In this document: piece by piece, positions 35,057-36,480 of the stretch
How the letters are laid out: each line of letters opens with the position of its first letter
How positions within the stretch are numbered: position 1 is the stretch's first letter
Assembly: GCA_021325145.1 (NCBI GenBank)
Contig: JAJPHR010000055.1
Span: 1-36,480 of the forward strand
Reading direction: 5' to 3'
Length of the DNA: 36,480 bases
Source: Verrucomicrobiota bacterium
GTDB lineage: Bacteria; Verrucomicrobiota; Verrucomicrobiia; Limisphaerales; Pedosphaeraceae
The notes under the pieces: generated by a model
What the model saw: only the letters and a program-made list of their open reading frames with translations
Told to the model about the DNA's origin: nothing
Databases searched by the model: none
Position numbers and translations under genes: made by a program

Positions 35057-35230
35057 GTTCGAGTATATTGGAGCTTTGGCTCTTGGTGTTTTTCTGGAGC
35101 TTGGAGCTTGGTTTTTGGTGCTTATATTCCGATCCCTAATTCCAACCTTCTTAATCGAGATGCCCCCTGTGCTTCACGAGCCTTCACACCCCGCTTGATA
35201 TGCAGCCCTGGCCGCAGTAACATCACCGCC

Positions 35231-36480
35231 ATGAATCCACCATCGGCCAAACTTCTTACCCTCACGCTGCTGCTGGCTGGTGCCGCTGTCAACGCCGCAA
35301 CCACTTCGCCCGAACAAAACTGGCCGCAATGGCGCGGGCCCCTGGCCACCGGAGTCGCGCCCGCAGCCAATCCGCCGACCACCTGGAGCGAGACGAGCAA
35401 CGTGAAATGGAAGGTGGCGATTCCCGGCAACGGCTCCGCCACGCCAATCATTTGGGGCAACCGCGTTTTCGTTCAGACGGCGATTCCCACCGGCAAGAAA
35501 ACCGAGGCCACCGAGAAAAAAGATCCGCCCGCTGCTGGCGCCGCTCCGGCTCAACCGGCCCAACCCGCCGCCGCCCCGCCCGATGCCGGTGCGCCCCCGC
35601 GTCGGCGTCCCGGCGGCCCGGGCGGAATGATGCCCTCGGAAAAGCCGACCGAAGCTTACCAATTTGTGCTGCTTTGCCTGGACCGCGATACCGGCGCCAC
35701 GGTCTGGCAAAAAATCGCCCGCGAGGAGGTCCCGCACGAAGGCGTCCGCCAGGGTGACGGCAGTTTCGCCGCCGCCTCGCCCATGACCGACGGCAATCTT
35801 GTCTTCGCTTATTTCGGTTCCCGCGGACTCTATTGCTACGATCTGCAAGGAAATCTGAAATGGGAAAAGGACCTGGGCAGGATGCAAATCAAAATGGGCT
35901 TCGGCGAAGGCAGCTCGGCGGCGCTGTCGGGTAGTACAGTGGTCGTCACGTGCGACCATGAAGGCGGTTCCTTCATTGTGGCGTTCGACAAGGAATCCGG
36001 CCGGGAATTGTGGCGCGAGAAACGCGAGGAAGGAACTTCCTGGGCAACTCCACTTGTGGTCGAGCACGACGGCAAGGCGCAAGTCGTCACGGATGCCACC
36101 GGCAAAATCCGCAGCTACGACCTCGCCTCGGGCAAACTGCTTTGGGAATGCCGTGGATTGACGAAGAATGTAATCCCCTCGCCGGTGGCGGCGGATGGCG
36201 TGGTTTATTGCATGAGCGGCTTTCAGGGCAACGCGTTGGTCGCCATTCACCTCGGCCACTCTGGCGATTTGACCGATTCCGACGCGATCGTATGGAAGTA
36301 TGGCAAGAGCATGCCTTACGTGCCCTCCCCGCTGCTCTATGGTGACAAACTGTATTGCCTGGCGAACATTCGCGGCATGGTTTCGTGCTTTGACGCCAAA
36401 TCCGGCAAGGTGCTCATCGATGCCGAGCGCCTCGAAGCCGTTCCGAATGTTTATGCCTCGCCCGTGGGCGCGGGCGGCAA
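35231..36480 (+). CDS. Exported PQQ-binding-like beta-propeller protein, 5' part
   Basis: An open frame of 416 residues that runs off the window. A signal peptide (MNPPSAKLLTLTLLLAGAAVNAA) is followed by QNWPQWRGP, the usual opening of verrucomicrobial/planctomycetal PQQ-like propellers. Repeated blades such as CLDRDTGATVWQK, AFDKESGRELWREKR and YDLASGKLLWECRG each carry the tryptophan-docking W of the family. A Pro/Ala/Gly-rich insert occupies residues 90-140. These proteins resemble BamB and PQQ dehydrogenases but usually lack a known substrate. The start is ATG 35231. Confidence 0.88.
   Translation, partial: MNPPSAKLLTLTLLLAGAAVNAATTSPEQNWPQWRGPLATGVAPAANPPTTWSETSNVKWKVAIPGNGSATPIIWGNRVFVQTAIPTGKKTEATEKKDPPAAGAAPAQPAQPAAAPPDAGAPPRRRPGGPGGMMPSEKPTEAYQFVLLCLDRDTGATVWQKIAREEVPHEGVRQGDGSFAAASPMTDGNLVFAYFGSRGLYCYDLQGNLKWEKDLGRMQIKMGFGEGSSAALSGSTVVVTCDHEGGSFIVAFDKESGRELWREKREEGTSWATPLVVEHDGKAQVVTDATGKIRSYDLASGKLLWECRGLTKNVIPSPVAADGVVYCMSGFQGNALVAIHLGHSGDLTDSDAIVWKYGKSMPYVPSPLLYGDKLYCLANIRGMVSCFDAKSGKVLIDAERLEAVPNVYASPVGAGG

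Larger units (their letters stand above)
34314..35230. other. 917-base repeat-rich non-coding region
   Basis: The only long frame (minus, 34354-35049) runs through two direct repeat copies and has no family resemblance, so I do not call it a gene. The stretch holds two 58-base direct repeats, an A/T-rich core at about 34650-34760, a long hairpin at 34777-34821 (GGTACA/TGTACC) and TTGGAGCTTGG words at 34967-35120. It separates copA from the propeller gene at 35231. Confidence 0.6.

Overview
The window looks like a chromosomal segment of a Verrucomicrobiota bacterium, probably a Limisphaerales/Pedosphaera-like lineage. This is inferred from protein style, not from an rRNA gene. The signs are a pseudopilin-like secreted protein with the [28 protein letters not shown] leader, a sigma factor fused to a membrane anchor, several exported beta-propeller and sulfatase proteins, weak Shine-Dalgarno sequences, and many short dispersed repeats that even enter coding sequence.

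Layout. 1-4050: end of an LPS heptosyltransferase gene, then mfd on the minus strand. 4051-7951: an A/T-richer island with a four-gene minus-strand operon: a small membrane protein, a C-terminal-domain-type protein, a middle component and an SMC/Rad50-like ATPase with a zinc-hook-like insert. I read it as an ABC-three-component (ABC-3C) type conflict/defence system. 7952-9493: guaA. 9770-12178: an exported protein made of two 208-residue repeats, then a pseudopilin-like protein. 12198-18600: mostly housekeeping genes (FmdB-like zinc ribbon, M50-like membrane protease, PTS EIIA, argS, dnaN, cysteine desulfurase). 18794-21684: exported BNR-type propeller and sulfatase, probably for sulfated polysaccharide. 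21695-26464: a tightly overlapping seven-gene minus-strand operon: two paralogous small membrane proteins, an Lgt-like membrane protein, a 45-residue membrane peptide, a ferritin-like di-iron protein, a radical SAM protein of the tetraether-lipid-synthase (Tes/MJ0619) kind and a sterol-desaturase-family hydroxylase. I propose it modifies or cross-links lipid tails. 26635-31734: sigma-factor fusion, GT2 glycosyltransferase, TlpA-like thioredoxin and a propeller protein. 31735-36480: a possible small RNA with an intrinsic terminator, a copper P-type ATPase, a 0.9-kb repeat-rich non-coding stretch, and the start of a PQQ-type propeller protein running off the end.

The two parts most worth follow-up are the ABC-3C-type island, where the first two gene products share a GDNAGRD motif and the genes overlap out of frame, and the Tes-like lipid operon. 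All functions are read from motifs and context; no database search was possible.
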